Assembly: GCA_937929935.1 (NCBI GenBank)
Contig: CALFUL010000010.1
Span: 1 to 64,000, forward strand
Source of the DNA: an uncultured Flavobacteriaceae bacterium
Lineage (GTDB): Bacteria; Bacteroidota; Bacteroidia; Flavobacteriales; Flavobacteriaceae
DNA: 64,000 nt
Direction: 5' to 3'
Translations under genes and position numbers: made by a program
Part shown: positions 19,692 through 27,481 of the stretch, piece by piece
Layout of the letters: each line of letters starts with the position of its first letter
Position numbering within the stretch: the first letter of the stretch is position 1
Notes under the pieces: generated by a model
Seen by the model: only the letters and a program-made list of their open reading frames with translations
Databases searched by the model: none
Told to the model about the DNA's origin: nothing

Positions 19692-19725
19692 AAAAAAAGC
19701 CCCAATAATTGAATATTGGGGCTTT
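19692..19725 (-). terminator. Intrinsic terminator of the small peptide gene
   Basis: On the minus strand a 10-bp GC-rich stem AGCCCCAATA / TATTGGGGCT (19698-19707 with 19714-19723) with a 6-nt loop is followed by a run of seven T. It lies 18 bp past the peptide stop and ahead of the kinase gene, so the peptide gene has its own transcript end. Confidence 0.85.
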
Positions 19726-19742
19726 AAGAAATTCTTTTAAAT

Positions 19743-19937
19743 TTAAGCTATCGTACTTATACTTTCATTTGTTGGCCAACAATCAAAACATGCCAAAGCA
19801 TTTTCAATTTCTACTAAATTGGGCCAGCAGTCGAAACAAGCAATTGCATTACCTAATTCAATACCTAATTCTGTTTGATTTGTCATTATTGCTAATGCAC
19901 ATACTACCATTGCTACAAAACTCATTACTTTTTTCAT
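19743..19937 (-). CDS. Small exported-looking peptide with two CFDCWP repeats
   Basis: A 64-residue product. Residues 1-18 are a basic n-region plus hydrophobic stretch (MKKVMSFVAMVVCALAIM), likely a secretion signal. The rest holds two copies of NA(I/L)ACFDCWP, at residues 30-39 and 46-55, 16 residues apart. The two DNA copies differ at five third-codon positions while the peptides differ only Ile/Leu, which argues that each repeat is kept by selection on protein. It has its own terminator and lies between the TPR kinase and the LytTR gene. I do not recognise a family. It could be a signalling peptide, a small redox or metal-binding peptide, or a precursor of a modified peptide. Confidence 0.75.
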   Translation of the reverse strand: MKKVMSFVAMVVCALAIMTNQTELGIELGNAIACFDCWPNLVEIENALACFDCWPTNESISTIA

Positions 19938-20052
19938 GTTCTAAATTTTAGAGGGTTATTACTTTATAATCTTGAGTTAAAGATAAAAGCGACCATGAAA
20001 AATGAGTTCACCGTTTAATTTTTGATAGTATTTGGGGTGTTTCTATGAGTAA

Positions 20053-20071
20053 ACTGTCAGTTTTTGACAGT
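20053..20071. promoter_or_regulatory. Perfect inverted repeat between LytTR gene and peptide gene
   Basis: ACTGTCA-GTTTT-TGACAGT forms a perfect 7-bp dyad six bases past the LytTR stop and about 115 bp upstream of the peptide start. It could be an operator for the peptide gene or a weak terminator for the LytTR gene; no good T tract follows, so the operator reading is slightly favoured. Confidence 0.4.
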
Positions 20072-20077
20072 ATTACA

Positions 20078-20827
20078 TTAATTAAGTGCAGAAATTGTCT
20101 TTTTTGAAAGTAAATTCTTTAAAAAATCAACATTTTCTTTATAAGATTTTGAAAAGGGTAATTGAAGATTTCGAGTTTTGAGCATGCACAACCCCTTACC
20201 ATAGCTAATGCCTGAAATATAATTGATGTTGACCATGTAGCTTTGATGAATACGTACAAAATTAGATGGCATTTGTCTTGTAAATGACTTTAGCGTTTTG
20301 AAAGCATTTTTCACAGTACCATCTTTCATTACAAATTCAGTTGAATTGTTATCTGCTTGTAAATAAAGTATATCATTTGTTTCGAGGTACTGAAAATCGC
20401 GATAAGATTTTAAACATATCTTATCTGCCTTTTCATCTTTAGGCATTATCTTTTTAAAACGAAGTAATGATTTTCTTATATCAAACTCATCATAGGGTAG
20501 AAGCCAATAATCAAAGAAGTTATTTTTAATACATTCATAGGCGTATTCCTTTTGTTTAGAAATGCCAATTACCAAAGGTATTTTAGTATCATAAGAATGT
20601 AATTCACTGACCATTCTAAAAAGAATTTCAGCATCATTCTCTAAATTAATAAAAGCAATATCTGGAGCGAATTTTAGAATTGTATTCAACCCTTCTTGAC
20701 TATCTTGAGCCTGCGCTACGCATTTGAATTCTCCGTATTCTTCAAGTAGATAATTCATCTGAACAACAGATTTTGGATCAGAATTGATGATTGTATACGT
20801 GAACTGCATTTCCCCTAGTAGTTTCAT
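20078..20827 (-). CDS. LytTR DNA-binding regulator with degenerate receiver
   Basis: A 249-residue protein. The C-terminal LytTR domain is intact (about residues 138-240: ICLKSYRDFQYLETNDILYLQADNNSTEF, FVRIHQSYMVNINYI). The N-terminal receiver-like domain has lost its phosphorylation chemistry: the acidic pocket reads INSDP in place of VDDEP, the acceptor position is N61 (IAFINLEND) and the usual KP loop is DYWLLPYDE. It is therefore likely a pseudo-receiver not controlled by Asp phosphorylation. The start may be the ATG at 20827 or at 20809 (MQFTYTII). No kinase gene is directly adjacent. An inverted-repeat element 37 bp upstream is shared with the gene at 16105. Confidence 0.88.
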   Translation of the reverse strand: MKLLGEMQFTYTIINSDPKSVVQMNYLLEEYGEFKCVAQAQDSQEGLNTILKFAPDIAFINLENDAEILFRMVSELHSYDTKIPLVIGISKQKEYAYECIKNNFFDYWLLPYDEFDIRKSLLRFKKIMPKDEKADKICLKSYRDFQYLETNDILYLQADNNSTEFVMKDGTVKNAFKTLKSFTRQMPSNFVRIHQSYMVNINYISGISYGKGLCMLKTRNLQLPFSKSYKENVDFLKNLLSKKTISALN

Positions 20828-20863
20828 CTAAATGTATATATTGTGTTTTACAAAGTGCCTTAC

Positions 20864-20890
20864 CAAAACCTTATAAAAATTGAGGTTTTA
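20864..20890. promoter_or_regulatory. Shared inverted-repeat element, copy B
   Basis: AAAACC-N13-GGTTTT (20865-20870 with 20884-20889), aligning with copy A at 16821-16847 over 27 bp. It ends 37 bp before the LytTR start. Self-regulation by the LytTR protein is possible, although LytTR sites are more often direct repeats. Confidence 0.5.
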
Positions 20891-21058
20891 TCTAAATGGA
20901 TTATAAATATATAAATAAATAAGAAATTTCTTACATAAAATGTAATTTATTTAAAATGCAACCGTTCTGAAAGGTTGACAAAAGAGTAACTACTAACCAG
21001 TTCTTTTAAAATATCTGATTTTTAGTAGGTTACATGTGAATAGGAGAAGAGTACACTT

Positions 21059-22588
21059 TTAATTATTAGGCTGCGCCTCATAAGCTCCTATTTCAGGAGA
21101 GCCCGTTCTATCAATACCTAAAAGATCTAAAGGCACTTGAATTGCCCCTTCAAAATTAGCTTTATCTCTAACAGCTGAGGTTTCTAGAATTCTGAAGTCA
21201 TTTTTGTTACTATCAATGTACTCAGCATTTTCGTTGAATAAAAGGTCAACGAAATTATCTTGATTTTCAAAATCATAAAGTTGATTGTTTTCAAATTGCG
21301 TACTAGCGGTATCGAACTTTAGCAAGCAGTTTGAAAAATTATAATTCAATACGTTGTTTTCATTGGTGGTTAATGACAGTTCAAAAAAGGTGTTACCATC
21401 AATAATACAATTCGCGAAATTGGCAAAATTTAGATCGGCACTAGTATTTGAATCAAAATTATCGAGTCTTAAGGCGCTACCTAAACGAAATCCGTTATTC
21501 CAATAATTAGCTATTGTACAATGTGTGAATTCATATTTGCCACCTACATTTAAGTGTAATGAATTTATGCCGGCTTTTCCTAAAACAAGATTGCTTCCTA
21601 AAACGTATCCATTTTTGCTCCATAAATTAGTAACTGAGCTATTATAAATTTGACTGTTGGTAATCTTCAGAGTTTGGGTTTCAAGGGCACCGTTTCCCTC
21701 TAAAAATAGACCCACTGTAGCGTTTTTAATGGTCAAATAGTTGATTGTATTATTGGTGCTACCGGCAGAAATCCAAAGTGAACCCCACTGCCCGGGTATA
21801 TCTTCAAAATCATTTCCTAATCTATCGCCTGAAAAAATAACTTCGTTTTCAAGTGCAGTCTGATCGGCACTTAAACTACCATTTATGGTTAAAGTAGCCC
21901 CGTTGTCAACATAGACGCCTGAATCTTTATGAAAATGAACTCGAGCCCCTGCATTTATTTCTAATTCTTTGCCCTCAGCCACAGCAGCATAGCCATATAT
22001 AACATATGATTTCTCATTGGTAAATTGTAGTTCATTGTCATTCAAATAAAAACCCTCAACAATAATAGGGTTTCCGTTAGCATCTGAACCGACATTCAAA
22101 CTTTGTTTACTGCCATCATCTAAACTTTTTGGAAATAAAAAAATAGCTTCTTTTACCAAAGATACTAGATGTACTTCTTGAAGTTGGTTGTTACTGTCAA
22201 ACTGAATCACATCAGTATTTAAAAATTCTTGTGTATTGGTTAAACTACTGTCAAATGTACTTTCAACAAAAACAAATAAACTGTCTTCTGCAAATAGCGG
22301 AATATTGGTAAACTCTTTACCAGCCTGACCATCAACATTCAACCTAAAACTACTATTCTGACCCTTAGCTAAGGCAATGGTTGGTATCTCAATAGGGTCT
22401 TTAGATCTATTATAAACTTTAAAAGAGTAAGTGGCTGTTCTAATATTAGAAAAAACGGTATCAAGGTAAACTGTGTCTTTAGAGAATTCAAGATTACCTA
22501 GGCTTGGGTTAAAGTCTAAGTTTTTGCGGCATGCACTGCTCGCAATGATGATGAGTAAGAGAGAAAATACTTTTAAATAATTATGCAT
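21059..22588 (-). CDS. Lipoprotein with right-handed beta-helix repeats
   Basis: A 509-residue exported protein. The signal MHNYLKVFSLLLIIIASSAC carries a lipobox. Residues about 25-170 are an immunoglobulin-like beta domain (TVYLDTVFSNIRTATYSFKVYN), and about 180-470 are a succession of short beta strands with Asn and Gly turns typical of a pectate-lyase-like beta helix (TINYLTIKNATVGLFLEGNG, NFANCIIDGNTFF). Catalytic residues are not evident. The C-terminal GIDRTGSPEIGAYE motif is common in secreted Bacteroidota beta-helix proteins. It may bind or process polysaccharide at the cell surface; the substrate is unknown. Confidence 0.75.
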   Translation of the reverse strand: MHNYLKVFSLLLIIIASSACRKNLDFNPSLGNLEFSKDTVYLDTVFSNIRTATYSFKVYNRSKDPIEIPTIALAKGQNSSFRLNVDGQAGKEFTNIPLFAEDSLFVFVESTFDSSLTNTQEFLNTDVIQFDSNNQLQEVHLVSLVKEAIFLFPKSLDDGSKQSLNVGSDANGNPIIVEGFYLNDNELQFTNEKSYVIYGYAAVAEGKELEINAGARVHFHKDSGVYVDNGATLTINGSLSADQTALENEVIFSGDRLGNDFEDIPGQWGSLWISAGSTNNTINYLTIKNATVGLFLEGNGALETQTLKITNSQIYNSSVTNLWSKNGYVLGSNLVLGKAGINSLHLNVGGKYEFTHCTIANYWNNGFRLGSALRLDNFDSNTSADLNFANFANCIIDGNTFFELSLTTNENNVLNYNFSNCLLKFDTASTQFENNQLYDFENQDNFVDLLFNENAEYIDSNKNDFRILETSAVRDKANFEGAIQVPLDLLGIDRTGSPEIGAYEAQPNN

Positions 22589-22597
22589 ATACTATAG

Positions 22598-22987
22598 TTA
22601 TGAAAAAATAGCTTCAACTTCTTGGGGTATTCTTATGGGCTTAAGGGTTTGTGCATTCAACAGGCACCACTCGGTTTTAGAGTGTAATAAAACTTTATTG
22701 GTCTTAGTATTAAACATTTCTACAACGCGTATTGATTTTGCACCACGACTTTCTGCAATATGTGTTTTTATTAAAATTACATCATCTAATAGTGCTGCGT
22801 TTTTATAATTTAGGTTATGGTTCATGACTACCCAAACCATATTTTGAACCATTTCAGGTGTTGCAATCTTTTGCCAATGCTCTTTTGATATATCTTGAAC
22901 CCATTGCAAGTAGCGAACATTGTTGACATGATTTAAATCATCTAAATCATCAGGCGAGACAATCAATGTCTTTTGGTAATGATTCAT
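22598..22987 (-). CDS. Acyl-CoA thioesterase, hotdog fold (4HBT/YbgC-like)
   Basis: A 129-residue single hotdog domain. The family motif LDDLNHVNNVRYLQWVQD (about residues 14-31) contains the Asp/Asn-His pattern of the 4-hydroxybenzoyl-CoA thioesterase group. It likely hydrolyses an acyl-CoA thioester; the chain is not predictable. It ends 9 bp before the start of the beta-helix lipoprotein and begins 1 bp after the cyclotransferase stop, which suggests an operon, though the functions seem unrelated. Confidence 0.88.
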   Translation of the reverse strand: MNHYQKTLIVSPDDLDDLNHVNNVRYLQWVQDISKEHWQKIATPEMVQNMVWVVMNHNLNYKNAALLDDVILIKTHIAESRGAKSIRVVEMFNTKTNKVLLHSKTEWCLLNAQTLKPIRIPQEVEAIFS

Positions 22988-22988
22988 A

Positions 22989-24026
22989 TTATTTTTTCAT
23001 GATTTTGATTTCGAAAAGTTTATTCCAGTCTTTACCAGTTACAAAGAATGTTTTTCGGGTAGGGTGGTAGGCGATTCCGTTTAAAACATTATTGACATCC
23101 CAAGTAGGGGTTTTAGTAATCTTTTTACTTAATCCGCCCATGTTTACGACCCCTTCAATAGCCCCACTTTCAGCATTTATTATCATGATACCTTCTTTTG
23201 TATACACATTAGCGTAAATTTTACCATCAACATATTCTAGTTCATTGGCATTTTTTGAAAGTGCTTTGTTGGTCACAATTTCAATATAGCTTTCTTCTTT
23301 AAGAGTTTCAGGGTTTAAGAGCCAGATTTTTGCAGTTCCATCACTTTTGTAAATATGGGTATCATTATTTGTTAAGCCCCATCCTTCTTTACTTTGACCG
23401 TATTGAAAGGTATCTATTTTTTTAAATTCATTAACATCATAAATAAAACCAATTCTACTCTGCCAGCTTAATTGATATATTTTACCATCTAAAATAGTAA
23501 TGCCTTCGCCAAAAACATTTGGATCTAAGTCAATTTGGTCATAAACCTTAGCTGTCTTATAATCATACTTTCTTAAAAAAGATCTTCCTCTTTGGCCAGT
23601 GCCTTCATATAAGGTGTCATTATGAAATTCGAGTCCTTGGGTATATGATTTATTATCATGCGGGTATTCATTAATAATTTCATAGGTATATAATTCAGGT
23701 GCTTTTTCAGCCAAAACCGTGATATTTTTTTCAACTATGTTGGTGGTCTTATCATAGTTTATTTTAGCCTTTAAGGTTTTTATACCCAACTTGATAATAT
23801 CTAGATTGATTTTACCATCTGTAACAACCAACTCTTTACCGTCAATACTGTACACTACATTATCTACAATCTTGTTATCATCATTACTAATTGAAACCGC
23901 AATACTTTGGTTGTGTTTAAATTGATGGCCATCAGTATTAATTTGAAAGTTTATAGTTTTTTCAGCGCCACAATTTAAAAACAGAAATAAAAAAGCGGCT
24001 AGGGGTATTATTCTCAATGTGTTCAT
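22989..24026 (-). CDS. Glutaminyl-peptide cyclotransferase lipoprotein
   Basis: A 345-residue exported enzyme that would convert N-terminal glutamine of proteins to pyroglutamate. The signal MNTLRIIPLAAFLFLFLNC has a lipobox. An N-terminal Ig-like region (about 25-115) precedes a five-bladed propeller of the plant/bacterial glutamine cyclotransferase family, with YTQGLEFHNDTLYEGTGQRGRSFL, VFGEGITILDGKIYQLSW and ELEYVDGKIYANVY. In Bacteroidota many exported proteins start with Gln after signal cleavage, a plausible substrate pool; the specific targets are inferred. Confidence 0.9.
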   Translation of the reverse strand: MNTLRIIPLAAFLFLFLNCGAEKTINFQINTDGHQFKHNQSIAVSISNDDNKIVDNVVYSIDGKELVVTDGKINLDIIKLGIKTLKAKINYDKTTNIVEKNITVLAEKAPELYTYEIINEYPHDNKSYTQGLEFHNDTLYEGTGQRGRSFLRKYDYKTAKVYDQIDLDPNVFGEGITILDGKIYQLSWQSRIGFIYDVNEFKKIDTFQYGQSKEGWGLTNNDTHIYKSDGTAKIWLLNPETLKEESYIEIVTNKALSKNANELEYVDGKIYANVYTKEGIMIINAESGAIEGVVNMGGLSKKITKTPTWDVNNVLNGIAYHPTRKTFFVTGKDWNKLFEIKIMKK

Positions 24027-24101
24027 TTTAATTTATTACGGGTCTTTGATGACTCAATTGTGTTGTAAAACTACGAATGTAAAAACGAATCAGAAAAAGG
24101 A

Positions 24102-24131
24102 TTGTAAAAGTTTTAAAACATTGTATCTTTG
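24102..24131 (+). promoter_or_regulatory. Promoter of the SRP RNA gene
   Basis: TTG at 24102-24104, a 19-bp spacer, then TATCTTTG at 24124-24131: an exact match to the Bacteroidota TTG-N19-TAnnTTTG pattern. The predicted transcript start falls at the first stem of the SRP RNA. Confidence 0.8.
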
Positions 24132-24136
24132 CAGCT

Positions 24137-24238
24137 GGCAAGTCCTACACGACCAGCTCCCTTAGAATCCCCCAGGGCGGGAACGCAGCAAGGGTATATG
24201 GTTGTAGCGGTGCGATGTAGGTAGCTTGCCTTTTTTTT
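24137..24238 (+). ncRNA. ffs: 4.5S signal recognition particle RNA
   Basis: The RNA core of the signal recognition particle, which binds Ffh and targets membrane proteins to the translocon. Complementary ends GGCAAG (24137-24142) and CTTGCC (24225-24230) close a long imperfect hairpin. The apical region carries the conserved Ffh-binding segment CAGGGCGGGAACGCAGCAAG (24173-24192). The stem flows into a T tract of eight (24231-24238), which ends transcription. It is the small bacterial form of about 100 nt, without an Alu domain. The boundaries are accurate to a few bases. Confidence 0.93.
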
Positions 24239-24334
24239 GTGCCTTATTTTTAAGAAAGAAAGGGCATTTAAAATGTTAGTTTTGATTGCTTTAAGACTTT
24301 ATATAATGATGTTTTATTAGTAATTTACCACGTA

Positions 24335-25144
24335 ATGAACAGAAAGGTAGTTCTCATAACGGGCGGCTCATCAGGTATAGGTAAAGCAATTGCTCTTTTC
24401 TTGGTAAAGCATAATTATACGGTATACGGTACTACACGGTCTTTGAAAAAACATCTAGACTTTGAAGGGTTTGAGCTCTTAGAATTAGATGTTAGAGATG
24501 CGACTACAATAAAACAAGCAGTAGCTACAATCATTGAAAAAGAAGGTAGGCTTGATGTATTAATCAACAATGCTGGTGTTGGTATTACCGGTCCGCTTGA
24601 AGAAACTCCATCCAAAGAAATTCAAAATACTTTTGATATTAATGTAAAAGGTCCGCTTGAGGTTATACAAGCTGTTCTACCTCAAATGCGAAAGCAAGAA
24701 GACGGACTCATTATTAATATTACTTCTATTGCCGGTTATATGGGTTTACCCTTTCGGGGGATTTATTCTGCAAGTAAATCAGCCTTAGGAATCATTACCG
24801 AAGCCTTACGTTTAGAAACAAAACAATTTGGAGTTCATATAACCAATTTGGCCCCCGGAGATTTCGCAACCAACATAGCAGCCGGAAGATATCATGCGCC
24901 CTTACTTGATAATTCAGCGTATAATGAAACGTATGGTCAAGCACTGAAACAAATTGATGAAGGGGTTAACGATGGCGAAGATCCCATTTTGGTGGCCAAA
25001 AAGGTATTGAAAATAATTTCAACCAAGTCGCCCAAAGTACATTATAAGGTAGGTACTTTTATGCAACGTTTCTCATTAGTATTAAAAGCAGCATTACCTG
25101 ACAAAATCTATGAAAAGCTCTTGTCAAATCATTATAAATTGTAA
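24335..25144 (+). CDS. Short-chain dehydrogenase/reductase
   Basis: A 269-residue cytosolic NAD(P)-dependent oxidoreductase of the classical SDR family. TGGSSGIGKA (about residues 8-17) binds cofactor, NNAG lies near residue 80, and the catalytic Ser and YSASK (about 147-151) are present. The region after NLAPGDFATNIAAGR resembles long-chain or retinol-type reductases. The substrate is unknown. It is followed after 66 bp by the transaldolase gene; a link between them is not evident. Confidence 0.9.
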   Translation: MNRKVVLITGGSSGIGKAIALFLVKHNYTVYGTTRSLKKHLDFEGFELLELDVRDATTIKQAVATIIEKEGRLDVLINNAGVGITGPLEETPSKEIQNTFDINVKGPLEVIQAVLPQMRKQEDGLIINITSIAGYMGLPFRGIYSASKSALGIITEALRLETKQFGVHITNLAPGDFATNIAAGRYHAPLLDNSAYNETYGQALKQIDEGVNDGEDPILVAKKVLKIISTKSPKVHYKVGTFMQRFSLVLKAALPDKIYEKLLSNHYKL

Positions 25145-25210
25145 TTTCGTTTTAACTCCTTCTCAATAAAAATTCAGAAGGAATTTTATCAATCTTTAAA
25201 CCAAAAACAG

Positions 25211-25864
25211 ATGAAATTTTTTATTGATACCGCCAATTTAGAACAGATAAAAGAGGCACAAGCGCTTGGTGTTCTTGATGGTGTAACCACCAACCCTTCT
25301 TTGATGGCAAAAGAAGGTATTACCGGAAAAAACAATATTCTTAAACACTACGTTGATATCTGTAAAATTGTTGATGGTGATGTATCAGCTGAGGTTATTA
25401 GCACTGATTTTGAATCAATGGTCAAAGAAGGAGAGATTCTTGCTGAACTTCACGATCAAATTGTTGTAAAAATACCTATGATAAAAGACGGTGTAAAGGC
25501 GCTAAAATACTTTTCTGATAACCAAATCAGAACGAATTGCACCTTAGTATTTTCTGCTGGTCAAGCTTTGTTGGCAGCAAAAGCAGGTGCCACGTATGTA
25601 TCTCCTTTTATTGGGCGTTTAGATGATATTTCTTCTGACGGATTGAATTTAATTGCTGAGATCAGACATATTTATGATAACTATGCTTTTGAAACGCAAA
25701 TACTTGCTGCTTCAATAAGACATACCATGCATGTCATTGACTGTGCTAAAATTGGAGCTGATGTAATGACAGGTCCGCTTTCTTCAATAGAAGGTTTGTT
25801 GAAGCACCCTTTAACTGATAGTGGTTTGGCTAAATTTTTAGCTGATTATCAAAAAGGAAATTAA
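25211..25864 (+). CDS. tal: Transaldolase, small TalC/FSA type
   Basis: A 217-residue TIM-barrel of the fructose-6-phosphate aldolase/transaldolase group in the non-oxidative pentose phosphate pathway. It opens with [16 protein letters not shown]; the Schiff-base lysine is in VVKIPM (about residue 86). The segment SPFIGRLDD has Phe where E. coli fructose-6-phosphate aldolase has Tyr (PYVNR), a difference that in this family points to transaldolase activity. An intrinsic terminator follows. Confidence 0.93.
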   Translation: MKFFIDTANLEQIKEAQALGVLDGVTTNPSLMAKEGITGKNNILKHYVDICKIVDGDVSAEVISTDFESMVKEGEILAELHDQIVVKIPMIKDGVKALKYFSDNQIRTNCTLVFSAGQALLAAKAGATYVSPFIGRLDDISSDGLNLIAEIRHIYDNYAFETQILAASIRHTMHVIDCAKIGADVMTGPLSSIEGLLKHPLTDSGLAKFLADYQKGN

Positions 25865-25885
25865 TTTACTTGAAATGTAATCAAT

Positions 25886-25920
25886 AAAAATCTTGAAAGT
25901 TATTTCAAGATTTTTTTTTT
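25886..25920 (+). terminator. Intrinsic terminator after tal
   Basis: The stem TCTTGAAA / TTTCAAGA (25891-25898 with 25903-25910), 4-nt loop, is followed by a run of ten T. An A run precedes it, so it may also stop the converging lipoprotein gene, whose stop codon overlaps the T run. Confidence 0.85.
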
Positions 25921-27325
25921 ATAATGAAGTGGCATACAAATCAGAAAATGCATTAAGTATAGTAGCATTTTCAGTAATTACGCATTTGTTTAAATGTGAT
26001 ATGGCTAATGACTTCATGATTTCATCAAAGTCATTGGCTTTGTACTGAAGTTCTTTATTCAAACCTGCAGTGGCCACCATACCTTTCCAGGTAGCCTGAT
26101 CTGTTCGAATGTTGATGCCTACAAAAATGTAATCCTTTTTAGTATTTGAAAGGTGCCGTGCTTGTTTGACAATATTTTTAAAATGTTTCTTATCTGCTGC
26201 ACTCCAAAAGTAAAAGACTACTTTTTTATCCTTAGAAATATCTCGTAACGAAATGTTTTTACCATCAATATTAGCCACTTTTATATTAGGTACTTCTTGC
26301 TGAGGTTGAATTTTTTTGATGCGTTCATATAAATTTTCAATCTCTTCTCTATGCCTGTTATTTTCTGACCTAAACCTGAAATCATCAATAAAAGTTTCAA
26401 TGTTTTCTTCACTATCATTGGCCATCAATAGATAATTTATTGCCACATTTCTGAAAAGATTATCTTTTAATTCAGCTTCTTCAACCAAACTATCAATCAG
26501 GCTTAATTTGTGCCTGTTAACATGTAAATGATTTCTAGTTGTTCTTCCAACAGAATCACAGTCAAAAGAACAATTTGCAAAAGATAAATTTTTAATATGA
26601 GCTTTCATGAAATCATGATAAGGTCTCAGGTAATTTAAATGACTATTTGAATACCCTATTTCTTTGCGATAATCATAAAAATCTACGGGTAAATTTTTAA
26701 TTACATTTTGGCCTAAATGCCTTTTGTGTTGAAAAGGGTATTCTTCTTTATAGTTGAAATAGCTGTAATCAATACTTGCTTGGGCAATATTTTGAGCAGT
26801 TTTTGAAATCTCAACTTCAGAGAGTAGGGCATTCAAACTAGAAATTTTAAGGCTTCTTAAAGAATCGATGAACCTACTAAATTGATTTGGTTCATATGAA
26901 TATACTTGCCTGTATATCATTTGTTCTTCTTCTTCATGCGAAAGAAACATGTCAATCAGAAAATTGTTGAGTTCAGCTCCTGATTCATTTCCTGAAAAAA
27001 CTAAAGATTCATCAAAATCGAGGGTGTTTAATCTTATTTGAATGCTATCACCTTTTTCAAAATAAACATATTGCAGTTCTTTTTTGAGTCCGTTACCATG
27101 TTCAAAATGGTATAAACCATCTTTAATATTAGAAAGCTGAAATGAGAATCTATTGTTCTTATCTAATAGGGTAGAGTCAATAACTTTATCGCCACTATAG
27201 AGCACCACTGCATTATCAGTAGGATTGACGATTTGGCCAGCGAAGAAAACATTTTCAGATTTTTCTTTCTGAGTAACGCAACCAAGTACTCCTAAGAAAG
27301 AAAATATGAGGGCTATCTTTTTCAT
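25919..27325 (-). CDS. Lipoprotein with thioredoxin-like fold lacking the CxxC
   Basis: A 468-residue exported protein. The ATG at 27325 starts a lipoprotein signal MKKIALIFSFLGVLGC; the open frame extends nine codons further. An N-terminal DUF4369-like beta domain (NAVVLYSGDKVIDSTLLDKNNRFSFQL) and a helical middle precede a C-terminal TlpA/AhpC-like domain (VPNIKVANIDGKNISLRDIS, then KVVFYFWSAADKKHF). In TlpA proteins WSAADKKH would be WCxxC; both cysteines are missing, so disulfide chemistry is unlikely. The fold is kept; the role is unknown. Confidence 0.72.
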   Translation of the reverse strand: MKKIALIFSFLGVLGCVTQKEKSENVFFAGQIVNPTDNAVVLYSGDKVIDSTLLDKNNRFSFQLSNIKDGLYHFEHGNGLKKELQYVYFEKGDSIQIRLNTLDFDESLVFSGNESGAELNNFLIDMFLSHEEEEQMIYRQVYSYEPNQFSRFIDSLRSLKISSLNALLSEVEISKTAQNIAQASIDYSYFNYKEEYPFQHKRHLGQNVIKNLPVDFYDYRKEIGYSNSHLNYLRPYHDFMKAHIKNLSFANCSFDCDSVGRTTRNHLHVNRHKLSLIDSLVEEAELKDNLFRNVAINYLLMANDSEENIETFIDDFRFRSENNRHREEIENLYERIKKIQPQQEVPNIKVANIDGKNISLRDISKDKKVVFYFWSAADKKHFKNIVKQARHLSNTKKDYIFVGINIRTDQATWKGMVATAGLNKELQYKANDFDEIMKSLAISHLNKCVITENATILNAFSDLYATSL

Positions 27326-27451
27326 GTATCTTTTAATCAGATCAGAAAACAAAGCTAAGAAACTGGGTCTAGGGTAGTTGTTAAATGGTAGTTAAAAATT
27401 GAAACTGATATTAAGGGGTTTCTTTTTACGCTACGCCTTTAATTTTCTTTA

Positions 27452-27459
27452 TTTTTGCA
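27452..27459 (+). promoter_or_regulatory. -7 promoter element upstream of the ABC-F gene
   Basis: TATTTTTG fits TAnnTTTG and lies 22 bp before the start codon. No good TTG is visible at the -33 position. Confidence 0.35.
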
Positions 27460-27481
27460 CGAATTTTAATAGACTAGAAGT

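Noticed and set aside
19709..19951. Plus-strand 80-codon frame across the small peptide gene
   Set aside because: It overlaps the peptide gene and its terminator. The synonymous pattern of the CFDCWP repeats supports the minus-strand frame.
20987..21032. Terminator after the beta-helix lipoprotein gene
   Set aside because: The GTAACTACTAA / TTAGTAGGTTAC pairing is bulged, with a 23-nt loop and no T tract; too weak to call.
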